From Microbacterium sp. KUDC0406 (GTDB lineage Bacteria; Actinomycetota; Actinomycetes; Actinomycetales; Microbacteriaceae), in contig NZ_CP091138.1 in assembly GCF_021582875.1 (NCBI RefSeq), forward strand, positions 1,860,001 to 1,924,000: a DNA stretch of 64,000 nt. Direction: 5' to 3'. The position numbers and the translations under genes are program-made. Shown here piece after piece: positions 17,249-27,558 of the stretch; position 1 is the first letter of the stretch, and each line of letters starts with the position of its first letter. The notes below the pieces were generated by a model that worked only from the letters and a program-made list of their open reading frames with translations, was not told the origin of the DNA and did no database searches.

Positions 17249-18286
17249 TCAGCCCGCGCGGAACGCCGCGAAACGGGCGAGGGCGGATGCTGCGCCATCT
17301 GCGACCTCGTCCGACGGCGGCGCGAAGAACTGCGGCTCGGGAGCCGGCCCACCGGCGCCGGCATGCGACCAGGTGCCGACGATCCGGCCGTCTGCGACGA
17401 TCGTGGGTCGCACCATGCCGTTCTTCCCGGGACCGACCGTCATCGCGTGCTCGGGGGCGCACACCGGCGAGCGGTCGGCGTAGGAGATGTAGTACTCGTC
17501 GAATGCCGGCAGCGCGTGCACGGAGGCCGCGCGCGGCGCGCGGCGCGGGGCATCCGACGCGGTGAACACGCCGTCATCGATCTCGACCACCCGGCGCCTG
17601 CCGCGCTCCACCGCCTCGCGGGCCATGCCGAGCGTGAGCCCCGCCCACCACGCCAGATCGGCCGCTCCGGCCGGCCCGTGGCCGTCGATGTACCGCACGA
17701 ACAGCTCGGCGAGCGGATCGTCCGGCTGGGCGGCATCCGTGATCCATTCCTCGGCGAGCACGAACAGCTGGTCTTTGCCTGCGACCGGCCCCTGACAGAG
17801 AGCGCCGTTGATCGTCAGCACGAACAGCAGATGGATGCCGCGCTGTTCCCGCGGGTCGATGCCGGCCGACTCGAACGCCTCGAACACCTGCGCCCTGGTC
17901 ATGCCGCCGTCGATGCGCTCCCGGATGACGCGCTCCGCCGCAGCGACGATCCCGTCGTCGATGCCCAGCTGGCGATGGCGGCTCGCCGCCTGCTGGCGCT
18001 GCCGCTCCGCCGTCACCGACAGCATCCAGCCGAGGTCACGGGCCGGCACGGTGTGCAGCGTGCCGCGCATCGGCCAGGCCCGCACGATCTCGCCGCGGGT
18101 GAACGCGGCGTCCACCTGCGACAGCGTGACGGCGCCGCGGGTGCGTGCGGCGAGCGCCCAGCGTCCGGCCACGAAGTCCTGACTCTGTACCGCGAGCAGG
18201 TGCGAAGCGGCATCCGCCACCGTGCGTGCCGGTGCCGTGAGCCGGTGCGAGCGCAGCCGCTCGGCGAGCAGGCGTTTCGTGTTCAC
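17249..18286 (-). CDS. Winged-helix DNA-binding protein (HTH_42, YcaQ-like)
   Basis: A 345-aa protein of the HTH_42/YcaQ family. The N-terminus VNTKRLLAERLRSHRLTAPA and the block LLAVQSQDFVAGRWALAART, then AWPMRGTLHTVPARDLGWML, match this family, as does the C-terminal HALPAFDEYYISYADRSPVC region. Distant homologues include crosslink-unhooking DNA glycosylases (YcaQ/AlkX) and uncharacterised actinobacterial proteins. The catalytic QxQ motif of the glycosylases can be read as QSQ at residues ~34-36, so glycosylase activity is plausible but unproven. It starts at GTG 18286. Transcribed away from gapB's terminator. Confidence 0.8.
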   Translation of the reverse strand: MNTKRLLAERLRSHRLTAPARTVADAASHLLAVQSQDFVAGRWALAARTRGAVTLSQVDAAFTRGEIVRAWPMRGTLHTVPARDLGWMLSVTAERQRQQAASRHRQLGIDDGIVAAAERVIRERIDGGMTRAQVFEAFESAGIDPREQRGIHLLFVLTINGALCQGPVAGKDQLFVLAEEWITDAAQPDDPLAELFVRYIDGHGPAGAADLAWWAGLTLGMAREAVERGRRRVVEIDDGVFTASDAPRRAPRAASVHALPAFDEYYISYADRSPVCAPEHAMTVGPGKNGMVRPTIVADGRIVGTWSHAGAGGPAPEPQFFAPPSDEVADGAASALARFAAFRAG

Positions 18287-18317
18287 CCCGCCATCCTGCC
18301 GGATGCCGCAGACACGA

Positions 18318-18377
18318 CTCCGGTCTCACTCGTTGCGGGTGGGAACGGCGTCACACCCGCAACGAGTGAGACCGGAG
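18318..18377. terminator. Perfect 24-bp stem hairpin after gapB
   Basis: The left arm starts CTCCGGTCTCACTCGTTGCG (18318-18341) and pairs exactly with 18354-18377 around a 12-nt loop. It begins 10 bp after the gapB stop and sits in the gap before the HTH_42 start. Probable terminator. Confidence 0.7.
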
Positions 18378-18387
18378 CAGCGAAGAC

Positions 18388-19836
<1,449 letters not shown>

Positions 19837-19984
19837 CTGCTTCCTTGCGATGCGTGCGCGCCTGAGGATGGCGGCGCCGGGCGGGGTCGGGCGGATCGCC
19901 CCGTGATTCCAGGGTACCGGGGTGGTATACCGCGGTTCCCGACGATCCGCGCCGCAAGATCGGCGGATGCGCACGGGATGTTGA

Positions 19985-20023
19985 GAATCGCGATTCGGAT
20001 GCCACGGGCGCCGGCCCTACGCT
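19985..20023 (+). promoter_or_regulatory. Palindrome and leaderless promoter of the HAD phosphatase gene
   Basis: GAATCGCGATTC (19985-19996) is a perfect 12-bp palindrome. TACGCT (20018-20023) is followed by six bases and ATG 20030. The palindrome overlaps the expected -35 region, so it could be an operator. The divergent gapB starts at 19836. Confidence 0.5.
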
Positions 20024-20029
20024 GTTGCC

Positions 20030-20679
20030 ATGACCCAGTCGTTCCGCATCCGTGCCGTGCTCCTCGACATGGACGGGACACTGGTCGACTCGACGGCCGC
20101 GGTCGAGCGCACCTGGCTGGCCTGGGCGAAGCCGCATGGGCTCGATCCCGCACGCGTGCTCGAGGTCGTGCACGGTCGGCAGGGTTACGAGAGCATGGCG
20201 ATCCTGCTGCCGGATCGCCCGCACGAGCAGAACATCGCCGAGAACGCCGTCATGCTCGCCACCGAGGCCGAGGACGTCACGGGCGTCGTCGCCGTATCCG
20301 GTGCCGGCGATCTGCTCGCCGCGCTGGCGTCGCATCCGCACGCGATCGTGACCTCGGCGGATGTGCGGCTGATGCAGGCCCGGATGGGCGAGGCCCGTCT
20401 GCAGATCCCGTCCCTGCACATCACCGCGGAGAACGTCACGTCGTCCAAGCCCGATCCTGAGGGCTTCCTGCTCGGTGCGTCCGAGCTCGGCGTCGATCCG
20501 GCGGACTGCCTGGTGTTCGAGGACTCCGAGGCGGGCATCGCCGCTGCGAAGGCCGCCGGAATGCGCGTGATCGGCGTGGGCGCGACCTCGGGGCGCATGC
20601 CCCCGACCTGGTCGTGGCCGACCTCACCGGCATCCGGATCGAGGCGGATGCCGACGGCCTGACCCTGACGGTGCTCTGA
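20030..20679 (+). CDS. HAD-family sugar phosphatase (apparent C-terminal frameshift)
   Basis: A ~216-aa cytosolic HAD phosphatase of the beta-phosphoglucomutase-like subfamily (2-deoxyglucose-6-phosphatase or glycerol-3-phosphatase type). Motif I LLDMDGTLVDS, motif II IVTSADVRL, motif III TSSKPDPEGFLLGASELG, motif IV CLVFEDSEAGIAAAKAAGM. After GATSG the frame is lost at the GGGG run 20590-20593. Adding one G gives AHAPDLVVADLTGIRIEADA and a natural stop at 20679, so this is probably a sequence error. Motif III LTxSKPDP is typical of sugar phosphatases. The exact substrate is unknown. Confidence 0.85.
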
Positions 20680-20747
20680 CGAAGCCCCCGTCGCCCATCC
20701 GTCGCCTCATCCGTCTCCGCACCGTCCGGTCGCGCCGCGCGCCCCGC

Positions 20748-20890
20748 GATGCGAGGAGGAAAACGCCGCTGCGGTCCGCCGCCGACCTACGAAATCCTCC
20801 TTGCATCGACCAAGGCCCGCCGCCTCCCTGCGATGCGAGGAGGAAAACGCCGCTGCGGCCCCCGCCGACCTACGAAATCCTCCTTGCATC
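20748..20890. repeat. Two copies of a ~60-bp hairpin element
   Basis: Two near-identical units (20748-20807 and 20832-20890) each begin GATGCGAGGAGGAAAACGCC and end GAAATCCTCCTTGCATC. The ends are inverted, so each unit folds into a hairpin with a GC-rich loop. They differ by a few bases in the loop. They fill most of the gap 20680-20975, which holds no gene. Possible palindromic repeat element or tandem small structured RNAs. The AGGAGG in the arm would be masked by folding. Confidence 0.8.
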
Positions 20891-20975
20891 GGGGAACGCC
20901 CGGCTTGCGCCGACGGCCGGGCGACGCTGCTGAACAGGCGAGCTCTAGACTGGTGCGGACTGCAGGGAGGACACT

Positions 20976-22484
20976 GTGCCGATCACACGGACCGTGCTCG
21001 CTGCGGCGCAGGAGCACCCGGATCGGATCGCGATCGCCGGCCCTGACGGATCGCTGACCTACGCCGGGCTGGTCGAGGACTCCCGGCGCTCCTTCGCCGT
21101 CGTCGATGCGCTGCACCGCGAGCGCCCTGTGGCCCCGGCTCCGGAGACGGGTGGCATCCCGATCACCGCGATCAGCATCGATTCGGCGTTCCACGCGGCG
21201 CGCATCGTGGCGGGGCTCGCCGGATACCGGGCGGTCTCGGCGACGATCGACCCGCTCTGGCCGCTCGCGCACCGCGTGCGTGTGATCGTGCGCTCGGGCA
21301 TCGGCGTCGTGATCAGCGACTCCGCCGATCTGGGCGAAGCGCTCGCTGCCGAGGGGTGGCGTGGCACGGTCATCGGTTTCGAGGAGTTCCGGATGCGGGA
21401 GGCGGAGGCAGTTCCAGCCGACCCGCCGACGGTGCGTGACGGCGACGAGGCGTTCCTGCTGCTGTTCTCGTCGGGCACGACGAGCGATCCGAAAGCCTTC
21501 CTGAAGACCCGCGCACAGTACCGCGCGAACTTCGCGATCTCGAGTGCGCATCTCGAGCCGCGGCCGGGCGTCGCGACCCTCGCCCCCGGCCCGCTCTCGT
21601 ACAGCCTCACCCTGTACGCGCTGATCGAATGCCTGGCATCCGGCGGCGGCGCGCATCTCGCCGACGTGTTCGAGCCGGCGGCGATCGCCCGGCGTGTGCG
21701 CGATGAGCGCATCACGCGGGTGGTCGCCGTGCCCGCCGTCGTGCAGGCCCTGACGGATGCCGCTCGCCGAGAGCGTTCGGCCTTCGCCGCGCTCGAGCTC
21801 GTCGTGACCGGCGGTGCGAATCTGCCCGCATCGATCCGCGCGGGTCTTGCCGAGGTGCTGCCCGCTGTGCGGCTGATCAGCTACTACGGCGCGGCGGAGA
21901 TCGGGTTCATCGGCGACAGCCGCGCCGGAGACGGCACCCTCATCGGGGTCTATTCCGGCATCGGCATATCGGTGCGCGACGAGTCCGGAGAGCCGTTGCC
22001 CGACGGTGACGTCGGCGAGCTGTGGGTGCACGCGGAGGCCTGCTCGGACGGATACCTGGCGGGGACGAGCACCGACACTCTGGTGGGACCGGACGGCTGG
22101 GCGACCGTGCACGACCAGGCACGGGTGGAGGTCGGCAGGCTCGCGCTGCTCGGCCGCGCCGGCGACATCGCCGTGACCGGCGGACACAAGGTCTCGCTCC
22201 CCGAGGTGGAGCGCGCCTTCGACGGGATGCCGGGGCTCGGCGCCGTGTGCGCGGTGTCGCTCCCACATCCTCGACTGGGCGCGGTCGTGGCGCTCGTGGT
22301 CGAGAGCCCGGCACCGTCGAAGGACGCGCTGCGCGCCTGGGCCCGCAAGCGCCTCGCACCGCAGTTCGTACCGCGCCGGTGGTACGTCGTTCCGGTGCTC
22401 TCCCGCACCGCGGGCGGCAAGATCCGTCGCGGCGCGACCGCGGAACTCGCCCTCGCACCCGACGCACCGGCGGTGCGGTTGTGA
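20976..22484 (+). CDS. Acyl-adenylating enzyme (acyl-CoA synthetase/AMP-ligase family)
   Basis: A 502-aa ANL-superfamily enzyme, which activates a carboxylic acid as acyl-AMP and probably transfers it to CoA or a carrier protein. Seen: the P-loop-like LLFSSGTTSDPKAFLKTR (A3), ISYYGAAEIGF (A5), GELWVHAEACSDGY and GWATVHDQARVEVGRLALLGRAGD (A7/A8), and VLSRTAGGKIRRG with the catalytic lysine (A10). A3 is SGTTSDPK instead of SGTTGxPK, a small deviation. GTG 20976 is preceded by GCAGGGAGGA. It lies upstream of a ketoacyl synthase and an acyl-CoA dehydrogenase, suggesting a small acyl-modifying pathway. Substrate unknown. Confidence 0.85.
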   Translation: MPITRTVLAAAQEHPDRIAIAGPDGSLTYAGLVEDSRRSFAVVDALHRERPVAPAPETGGIPITAISIDSAFHAARIVAGLAGYRAVSATIDPLWPLAHRVRVIVRSGIGVVISDSADLGEALAAEGWRGTVIGFEEFRMREAEAVPADPPTVRDGDEAFLLLFSSGTTSDPKAFLKTRAQYRANFAISSAHLEPRPGVATLAPGPLSYSLTLYALIECLASGGGAHLADVFEPAAIARRVRDERITRVVAVPAVVQALTDAARRERSAFAALELVVTGGANLPASIRAGLAEVLPAVRLISYYGAAEIGFIGDSRAGDGTLIGVYSGIGISVRDESGEPLPDGDVGELWVHAEACSDGYLAGTSTDTLVGPDGWATVHDQARVEVGRLALLGRAGDIAVTGGHKVSLPEVERAFDGMPGLGAVCAVSLPHPRLGAVVALVVESPAPSKDALRAWARKRLAPQFVPRRWYVVPVLSRTAGGKIRRGATAELALAPDAPAVRL

Positions 22485-22498
22485 ACGTCGCCCTCCCG

Positions 22499-22951
22499 CG
22501 GGTCGTTGAGCGAGCGAAGCGAGACGACGTTTCGTCTCCGCTCCTCCGTCGCTCCGCTCAACGACCCGAAAAGGGCCCCCACTCCCCGGTCGTTGAGCGA
22601 GCGAAGCGAGACGAAACGCCCACCGCCCGCCAGACACCTCACCACGTTTCGTCTCCGCTCCTTCGTCGCTCCGCTCAACGACCCGACCCGCCTCACCTCC
22701 CGCGGGTCGTTGAGCGAGCGAAGCGAGACGACGTTTCGTCTCCGCTCCTCCGTCGCTCCGCTCAACGACCCGACCCGCCTCACCTCCCCCGGTCGTTGAG
22801 CGAGCGAAGCGAGACGACGTTTCGTCTCCGCTCCTCCGTCGCTCCGCTCAACGACCCGAAAAGGGCCCCCACTCCCCGGTCGTTGAGCGAGCGAAGCGAG
22901 ACGAAACGCCCACCGTCCGCCAGACGCCTCACCGCTCCGCTCAACGACCCG
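22499..22951. repeat. Array of five palindromic TTGAGCGAGCGAAGCGAGACG units
   Basis: The 495-bp gap between the AMP-ligase and ketoacyl synthase genes is almost entirely repeat. Units at about 22499-22568, 22588-22686, 22702-22772, 22790-22858 and 22878-22951 each begin GGTCGTTGAGCGAGCGAAGC and end CTCAACGACCCG, the inverse of the start, so each folds into a long hairpin. A block of about 60 bp (22556-22616) recurs exactly at 22856-22916, implying segmental duplication. No gene seen. Other copies lie at 25813, 46708, 49719 and 50978. Confidence 0.9.
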
Positions 22952-22979
22952 AAAAGGGCCCCCACGGGACGGTGAGCCA

Positions 22980-24374
22980 GTGAACCGCCGCGTCGTCATC
23001 ACAGGGCTCGGGGCGATCACCCCCTCCGGCCTCGACGTCCCCTCGCTGTGGGACGCCGTGGTGCACGGGCGCTGCGCGATCACCGCGCTGGAAGGCGCGG
23101 AGTTCGACGGCCTCCCCGTGCGTATCGGCGGGCAGGTGCGCGGATTCGATCCGGCTTCCGTCATCGAACCGTCGCTGGCGCGCCGGCTGAGCCCTGTGCA
23201 GCACTGGGCGATCGCCGCCGCAGACCAGGCGATGACGCAGGCCGGTGCGATCCACGTCGACACGGCGGCCTTCGCTCACGTGCACCCGCCGCGGGGAAGT
23301 GCGCTTCCCGCGGAAGCATCCGCCACTCAGCCCCGCGGCAGCCGCACACCTCCGCGCGAAGCGCACGCCGAAGCGTCCGCGCAGACGCCGTCGGGATCCT
23401 CCCTCCCGTGGGATCCGTCCCGCTTCGGCGTCCTCGCCGCGACCGGCTCCGGCCCGATCGACGCGATGCAGCAGGCCACGCGCGCCCTCGACGCGAAGGG
23501 GCCGCGCGGCGTGCCGCTCACGCTCGTCGTCTACGGCGCTCCGGATGCCGCCGCCGCGCTGCTCAGTCAGCGCTACGGCGCCCGGGGGCCGGCGCACGGC
23601 GTCACGGCGACCTGTGCGAGCAGCGCCATCGGCCTCGGCGACGCACTGCGCCGCATCCGGCACGGCTACGCCGACGCCGTGCTCGTCGTCGGCATGGAGG
23701 ACTGCCTGAACCCGGTCAACCTCGCCTCGAACGCCAACCTGCGCGCGCTCGCCAGCGGCTACGAGGACGACCCGGCGAGCGCGAGCCGCCCCTTCGATCG
23801 AGCCCGCCGCGGGTTCGTGATGGCGCAGGGCGCGGCGGCGCTGCTCATCGAAGCCGCCGACGTCGCCGAGGCGCGCGGGGCGGTCCCCCTGGCTGAGCTC
23901 TCCGGCTTCGGCGAATCCAGCGATGCGCACCATCCGACCGCTCCCGAGCCGCATGGCCGCGGTGCCGCGCTCGCGATCGCGGCGGCGCTGGCGGATGCCG
24001 GGATCGCCGCCGCCGACGTCGATCATGTCAACGCCCACGGCACCGGCACTCCCGCCGGCGACGCCGCCGAACTGTCCGCGCTGCGCGCCGTGTTCGGAGA
24101 CCGCCTCAGCGGCATCCCGATCACGGCGACGAAGTCGTCGACCGGCCATCTGCTCGGCGCCTCCGGTGCGGTCGAGGCGGTGATCGCCGTGCAGAGCCTG
24201 CTCACCGGCATCCTGCCGCCGACGATCAACCTCGACGACCCGGGGTTCACCGGGATCGACATCGTGACGGATGCCCGCGAGCATCCCGTCGAGACCGTGC
24301 TGTCGAACTCGTTCGGGTTCGGCGGCCACAACGGCGCGCTCGTGCTGCGACGCGCGGAAGGGATCACCCCATGA
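22980..24374 (+). CDS. Beta-ketoacyl-[ACP] synthase II-like enzyme with repeat-derived insert
   Basis: A 464-aa thiolase-fold condensing enzyme (FabF family), which decarboxylatively condenses an acyl thioester with malonyl-ACP. The catalytic triad is visible: Cys in GVTATCASSAIGLGDAL, His in DHVNAHGTGTPAGD, His in KSSTGHLLGASGAVE, plus SNSFGFGGHNGALVL at the C-terminus. It is ~50 residues longer than FabF because residues ~98-142 (VHPPRGSALPAEASATQPRG onward) come from a palindromic DNA repeat plus flanking low-complexity sequence. GTG 22980 follows GGTGAG weakly. It overlaps the next gene by four bases. A second FabF outside the primary fatty-acid operon suggests a dedicated acyl product. 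Confidence 0.9.
   Translation: MNRRVVITGLGAITPSGLDVPSLWDAVVHGRCAITALEGAEFDGLPVRIGGQVRGFDPASVIEPSLARRLSPVQHWAIAAADQAMTQAGAIHVDTAAFAHVHPPRGSALPAEASATQPRGSRTPPREAHAEASAQTPSGSSLPWDPSRFGVLAATGSGPIDAMQQATRALDAKGPRGVPLTLVVYGAPDAAAALLSQRYGARGPAHGVTATCASSAIGLGDALRRIRHGYADAVLVVGMEDCLNPVNLASNANLRALASGYEDDPASASRPFDRARRGFVMAQGAAALLIEAADVAEARGAVPLAELSGFGESSDAHHPTAPEPHGRGAALAIAAALADAGIAAADVDHVNAHGTGTPAGDAAELSALRAVFGDRLSGIPITATKSSTGHLLGASGAVEAVIAVQSLLTGILPPTINLDDPGFTGIDIVTDAREHPVETVLSNSFGFGGHNGALVLRRAEGITP
23288..23323. repeat. CCGCGGGGAAGTGCGCTTCCCGCGG palindrome inside the ketoacyl synthase gene
   Basis: The sequence CGGGAAGTGCGCTTCCCG with flanking GCGG forms a near-perfect palindrome followed by AAGCATCCGC. 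In frame it reads PRGSALPAEASA. Two sister copies lie in the ThDP enzyme at 36941-37090 and read PRESALPADASA and PREGALPADGSA. Confidence 0.85.
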
Positions 24375-25540
24375 CGGACAACTCCCCTGATCGGCACGCT
24401 GCGCTGGCCGAGCGGTATCTGCCCGACGCGCTGCTGGAGCAGTTCCGCGAGCGGGCCGCGGTGTACGACCGCGAGAACGGGTTCTTCGATGAGGATCTCG
24501 CCGACCTGAAGGATGCCGGTTACCTACGGCTGTTCGTGCCGGAGGAGCTCGGCGGTGCCGGACTGAACCTCAACGAGGTGTCGAAGCTGCAGCAGCGTCT
24601 CGCGACCGCCGCCCCGGCGACGGCGCTCGCGATCAACATGCACCTGATGTGCACCGGCGTCGTGCACGCGATGCGCGAGCGCGGCGACCACTCGCTGGAC
24701 TGGGTGCTCGAGGAGGCCGCCGCCGGCGAGATCTTCGCATTCGGCATCAGCGAGCCCTCGAACGACTGGGTGCTGCAGGGCTCGAAGTCCACAGCTGTTC
24801 CGCAGGACGACGGCGGCTACCTGATCTCGGGCGTGAAGATCTTCACCTCCCTGTCGCCGGTGTGGACCCGGCTGATCGTGCACGGCGCGGATGCCTCGGA
24901 CGATCAGATGCTGATCTACGGATTCCTGGAGCGGGACGCCGACGGCATCACCGTCTCGGACGACTGGGACGTCATGGGCATGCGCGCCTCGCAGAGCCGC
25001 GCCACCATTCTGAAGGACGTGCGGATGCGGCCGGAGCGCGTCGCCCGCAGGATCCCCTCCGGCCGGTACCCCGACCTGCTGACGTTCGCGATCACGAGCA
25101 ACTTCCAGCTGCTGATCGGCTCGGTCTACGCCGGCGTCGCGCAGCGGGCGCTGCAGCTGGCGGTCGCGGGGCTGAAGGCGCGGAAGTCGGCGAAGGCCGG
25201 CACCACCTACGCGGAGGTCCCCGAGACCCGCATCCGCCTGGCCGACGCGCACATGGAGTTCATGGCTGTCCCCGCCCAGCTGGAGGCGTACTGCCGCGAC
25301 TTCGACGAGCTGGCCGACCACGGCGCCGGCTGGCCGCTGCGCCTGGTCAGCGCCCGCCTGAACGCCTCCACCGCCGCCCGCCGCACGGCAGAGGAGGCCC
25401 TCATGTGCACCAGCGGCTCCGGCTTCGGCAACGCCCACGAGGCCAGCCGTCTGTTCCGCGACGCCACCGCCGGCCTCTTCCATCCGCCGAGCGCCGACGC
25501 CGCCCGCCCGATGTACGCCGCCGCCCTCCTCGACGACTGA
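24371..25540 (+). CDS. Acyl-CoA dehydrogenase family flavoprotein
   Basis: A 389-aa acyl-CoA dehydrogenase-fold enzyme, FAD-dependent, oxidising or hydroxylating an acyl thioester. N-terminal helical domain LADLKDAGYLRLFVPEELGGAGLNL; FAD region FGISEPSND then SGVKIFTSLSPVWTRLIVHG; MGMRASQSRATILKDVRM; C-terminal SARLNASTAARRTAEEALMC with a GSGFGNAHEASRLFRDATAG helix. The usual catalytic Glu position cannot be fixed by eye, so a DszC/flavin-monooxygenase-like role is possible. ATG 24371 overlaps the ketoacyl synthase stop, so they are co-expressed. Confidence 0.88.
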   Translation: MTDNSPDRHAALAERYLPDALLEQFRERAAVYDRENGFFDEDLADLKDAGYLRLFVPEELGGAGLNLNEVSKLQQRLATAAPATALAINMHLMCTGVVHAMRERGDHSLDWVLEEAAAGEIFAFGISEPSNDWVLQGSKSTAVPQDDGGYLISGVKIFTSLSPVWTRLIVHGADASDDQMLIYGFLERDADGITVSDDWDVMGMRASQSRATILKDVRMRPERVARRIPSGRYPDLLTFAITSNFQLLIGSVYAGVAQRALQLAVAGLKARKSAKAGTTYAEVPETRIRLADAHMEFMAVPAQLEAYCRDFDELADHGAGWPLRLVSARLNASTAARRTAEEALMCTSGSGFGNAHEASRLFRDATAGLFHPPSADAARPMYAAALLDD

Positions 25541-25570
25541 CCCCGACCGACACGCCCGCGCCCCGGCCCT

Positions 25571-25735
25571 TGCAGATGGCGGACGATTCCGCACCCGGCA
25601 GCGGACACCCCGTGCTCAGGTCCGCCATCCGCAGATCCGTCCGCCATGCGGAAGACGACGGATCATTCGCAGCGCACGCCGCTCGTAGAGCCGGCCAGGC
25701 AGGTATGCCGGCATCCCTCGATGGGATGCCGGCAT
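25571..25735. terminator. Three consecutive hairpins between converging genes
   Basis: Hairpin 1: 25571-25584 pairs with 25620-25633 (13 of 14; core GATGGCGGAC). Hairpin 2: GATCCGTC (25634-25641) pairs with GACGGATC (25657-25664). Hairpin 3: ATGCCGGCATCCC (25705-25717), loop TCGAT, GGGATGCCGGCAT (25723-25735), perfect and compact. They occupy the 331-bp gap between the acyl-CoA dehydrogenase stop (25540) and the converging AsnC-type gene (25872). No gene is present. Hairpin 3 is the best terminator candidate and would act on both strands. Confidence 0.65.
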
Positions 25736-25812
25736 GCTCCTGCCCTCACCAATGTGACCCGCCCCTCCCACCCGGCCACGACGCGTTCCCGAGTCCTCAC
25801 AAGACCTTGATG

Positions 25813-25871
25813 CGTTTCGTCTCAGTCGCTGGCGCTCCTTCGCTCAACGGCCCGGGAAGCTCAACGACCGG
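25813..25871. repeat. Partial TTGAGCGAGCGAAGCGAGACG-family copy
   Basis: CGTTTCGTCTCAGTCGCTGG through CTTCGCTCAACGG and a second CTCAACGACCGG. The repeat abuts the stop codon of the AsnC-type gene (25872), so it forms that gene's immediate 3' end. Confidence 0.75.
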
Positions 25872-26306
25872 TCAAGAACCCCAGTCCTCGAAGATCAGCG
25901 ACGTCCGGGAGGACCGCACCTGCGGGATCGCCTGGATCTCCTCGAGCACGATCCTCCGCAGATCCCGGTTGTCCCGCGCACGCACCAGCAGCAGCACGTC
26001 GAAGTCGCCGCCCATGAGCGCCATGTGCTCGACCTCGGCGATGCTGTGCAACCGGTCACGCACCTCCTGCCAGCTGGCCTGCTCTATCGCGACCATCACG
26101 TAGGCCGAGGCGTGGTGCCCGAGCAGCATCGGGTCGGTGCGCACCGTGTACCCGGTGATGACGCCGGCATCCGTCATCCGCTTGATGCGGGCATGCGCGC
26201 CGGCGCGCGAGATGTGCACGGCGTCGGCGATGGCCGTCATGGATGAGCGGGCATCCTTCTTCAGCATGCGCAGGATCGCGTGATCGGTCTCGTCGAGCTC
26301 CACCAT
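25872..26306 (-). CDS. Lrp/AsnC-family regulator (BkdR-like)
   Basis: A 144-aa Lrp/AsnC protein. Residues ~1-55 hold the HTH (MVELDETDHAILRMLKKDAR, then SMTAIADAVHISRAGAHARI), and residues ~65-140 the RAM effector-binding domain (ASAYVMVAIEQ, VEHMALMGGDFDVLLLVRA). ATG 26306 is chosen because it is preceded by CGGAGG at good spacing and begins at the canonical family N-terminus. A longer form starting at 26378 is possible. It is divergent from the 2-oxoacid dehydrogenase genes, so it most likely senses a branched-chain amino or keto acid and controls them, as BkdR does in other bacteria (inference). Confidence 0.9.
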   Translation of the reverse strand: MVELDETDHAILRMLKKDARSSMTAIADAVHISRAGAHARIKRMTDAGVITGYTVRTDPMLLGHHASAYVMVAIEQASWQEVRDRLHSIAEVEHMALMGGDFDVLLLVRARDNRDLRRIVLEEIQAIPQVRSSRTSLIFEDWGS

Positions 26307-26458
26307 GAGCGCCTCCGAATCGTCGGGTTCTGCTGACAGTCTGTCATCCGCAACCGGCGCACTGAAGCATTCGTCCATGAAATCGTCCCGTGGTCTGGAT
26401 GATCGCTCGCGCGAGGCGCATGCTGGCGAGAGGACACGTTCGGCAAGGAGGCGGAGCG

Positions 26459-27558
26459 ATGACAGACCTGCTCCCCGGGACACCCCGGTTCAGCTCATCG
26501 ATGAGACCGGTCAGGCGCATGCCGACGAGCAATACCGGATGCCGGCATCCGACGCACTTCGCGAGGCGTATCGCATGCTCGTCGAGGGTCGGCGCCTGAA
26601 CGAGCAGTGCACCGCGCTCGTCAAGCAGGGCCGCCTCGCGGTCTATCCGTCGTCGCACGGCCAGGAGGCCTGCCAGGTCGCGGCGGCCATGGTGCTCGGC
26701 GAGGGCGACTGGCTGTTCCCGACCTATCGCGACACCGTCGCGGTGGTCGGCCGCGGCGTGCGCCCCGCCGATGCGATGGTCATGCTGCGCGGCGACTGGC
26801 ACGGCGGCTATGACCCCGCGGTCTACGGCGTCGCCCCGCAGGCCACCCCGCTCGCGACCCAGCTGCTGCACGCGGTCGGCTTCGCGCACGCCGCGAAGAT
26901 GCGCGGCGAGGACACCGTCGTGCTCGCGCTGTGCGGCGATGGTGCCACCAGCGAGGGTGATTTCCACGAAGCGATGAACTTCGCCGCGGTGTTCCACGTG
27001 CCCGTGGTGTTCCTGGTGCAGAACAACGGGTTCGCGATCTCGGTGCCGCTCTCGCGGCAGACCGCCGCGACCTCGCTCGCACACAAGGCGATCGGTTACG
27101 GGATGCCGGGGCAGGGTGTCGACGGCAACGACGTCGCCGCCGTGCTGTCGGTGCTCACCGCCGCTGTGGATCGCGCCAGGGAAGGCGGCGGACCGTCGCT
27201 CGTCGAGGCGCACACCTATCGGATGCAGCCGCACACGAACGCCGACGACGACACCCGCTACCGCGAGCGCGACGAGGTGCAGCTGTGGATCGCGCGCGAT
27301 CCGATCACCCGCATGAGCACGCACCTGCGAGCATCCGGAGCCCTCGACGACGATGCGCAGCAGACGATCGCCGAGGGCGCGGAGCGCATGGCATCCGATC
27401 TGCGCGACGCGATGAACGTCGATCCCGAGATCGATCCCGAGGACCTGTTCCGGTGGGTGACCGCGCAGCGGTCGCCGCAGCTCGCGGAGCAGTGGGAGCT
27501 GCTGCGGGGCGAGATCGACCGTGACCGGATGGTCACGACCGAAGGAGGCGCACGATGA
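26459..27558 (+). CDS. Branched-chain 2-oxoacid/pyruvate dehydrogenase E1 alpha (apparent frameshift near start)
   Basis: ThDP-dependent E1 alpha subunit, 366 aa after repair. It decarboxylates branched-chain 2-oxo acids in the cytosol. ThDP-binding motif GDGATSEGDFHEAMNFAAVF with VFLVQNNGFAIS; also PSSHGQEACQVAAAMVLGEG and EAHTYRMQPHTNADDDTRYR, which resemble BCKDH and PdhA-type E1 alpha. The start ATG 26459 has AGGAGGCGG upstream, but the frame is lost in the CCCC run 26483-26486. One added C joins MTDLLPGTPP to VQLIDETGQA. Its stop overlaps the E1 beta start (ATGA). BCKDH rather than PDH is inferred from the AsnC-type neighbour and heterodimeric E1. Confidence 0.9.

Noticed and set aside
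22499..22951. CRISPR array
   Set aside because: Units are long palindromes of 70-100 bp. The intervening sequence is itself repeated rather than unique, copies occur singly elsewhere, and no cas genes are present.
22506..22965. Open frames on both strands through the repeat array
   Set aside because: Translation yields repeated SERSET / RSLNDP peptides dictated by the DNA repeat. No domain, ribosome-binding site or start context.
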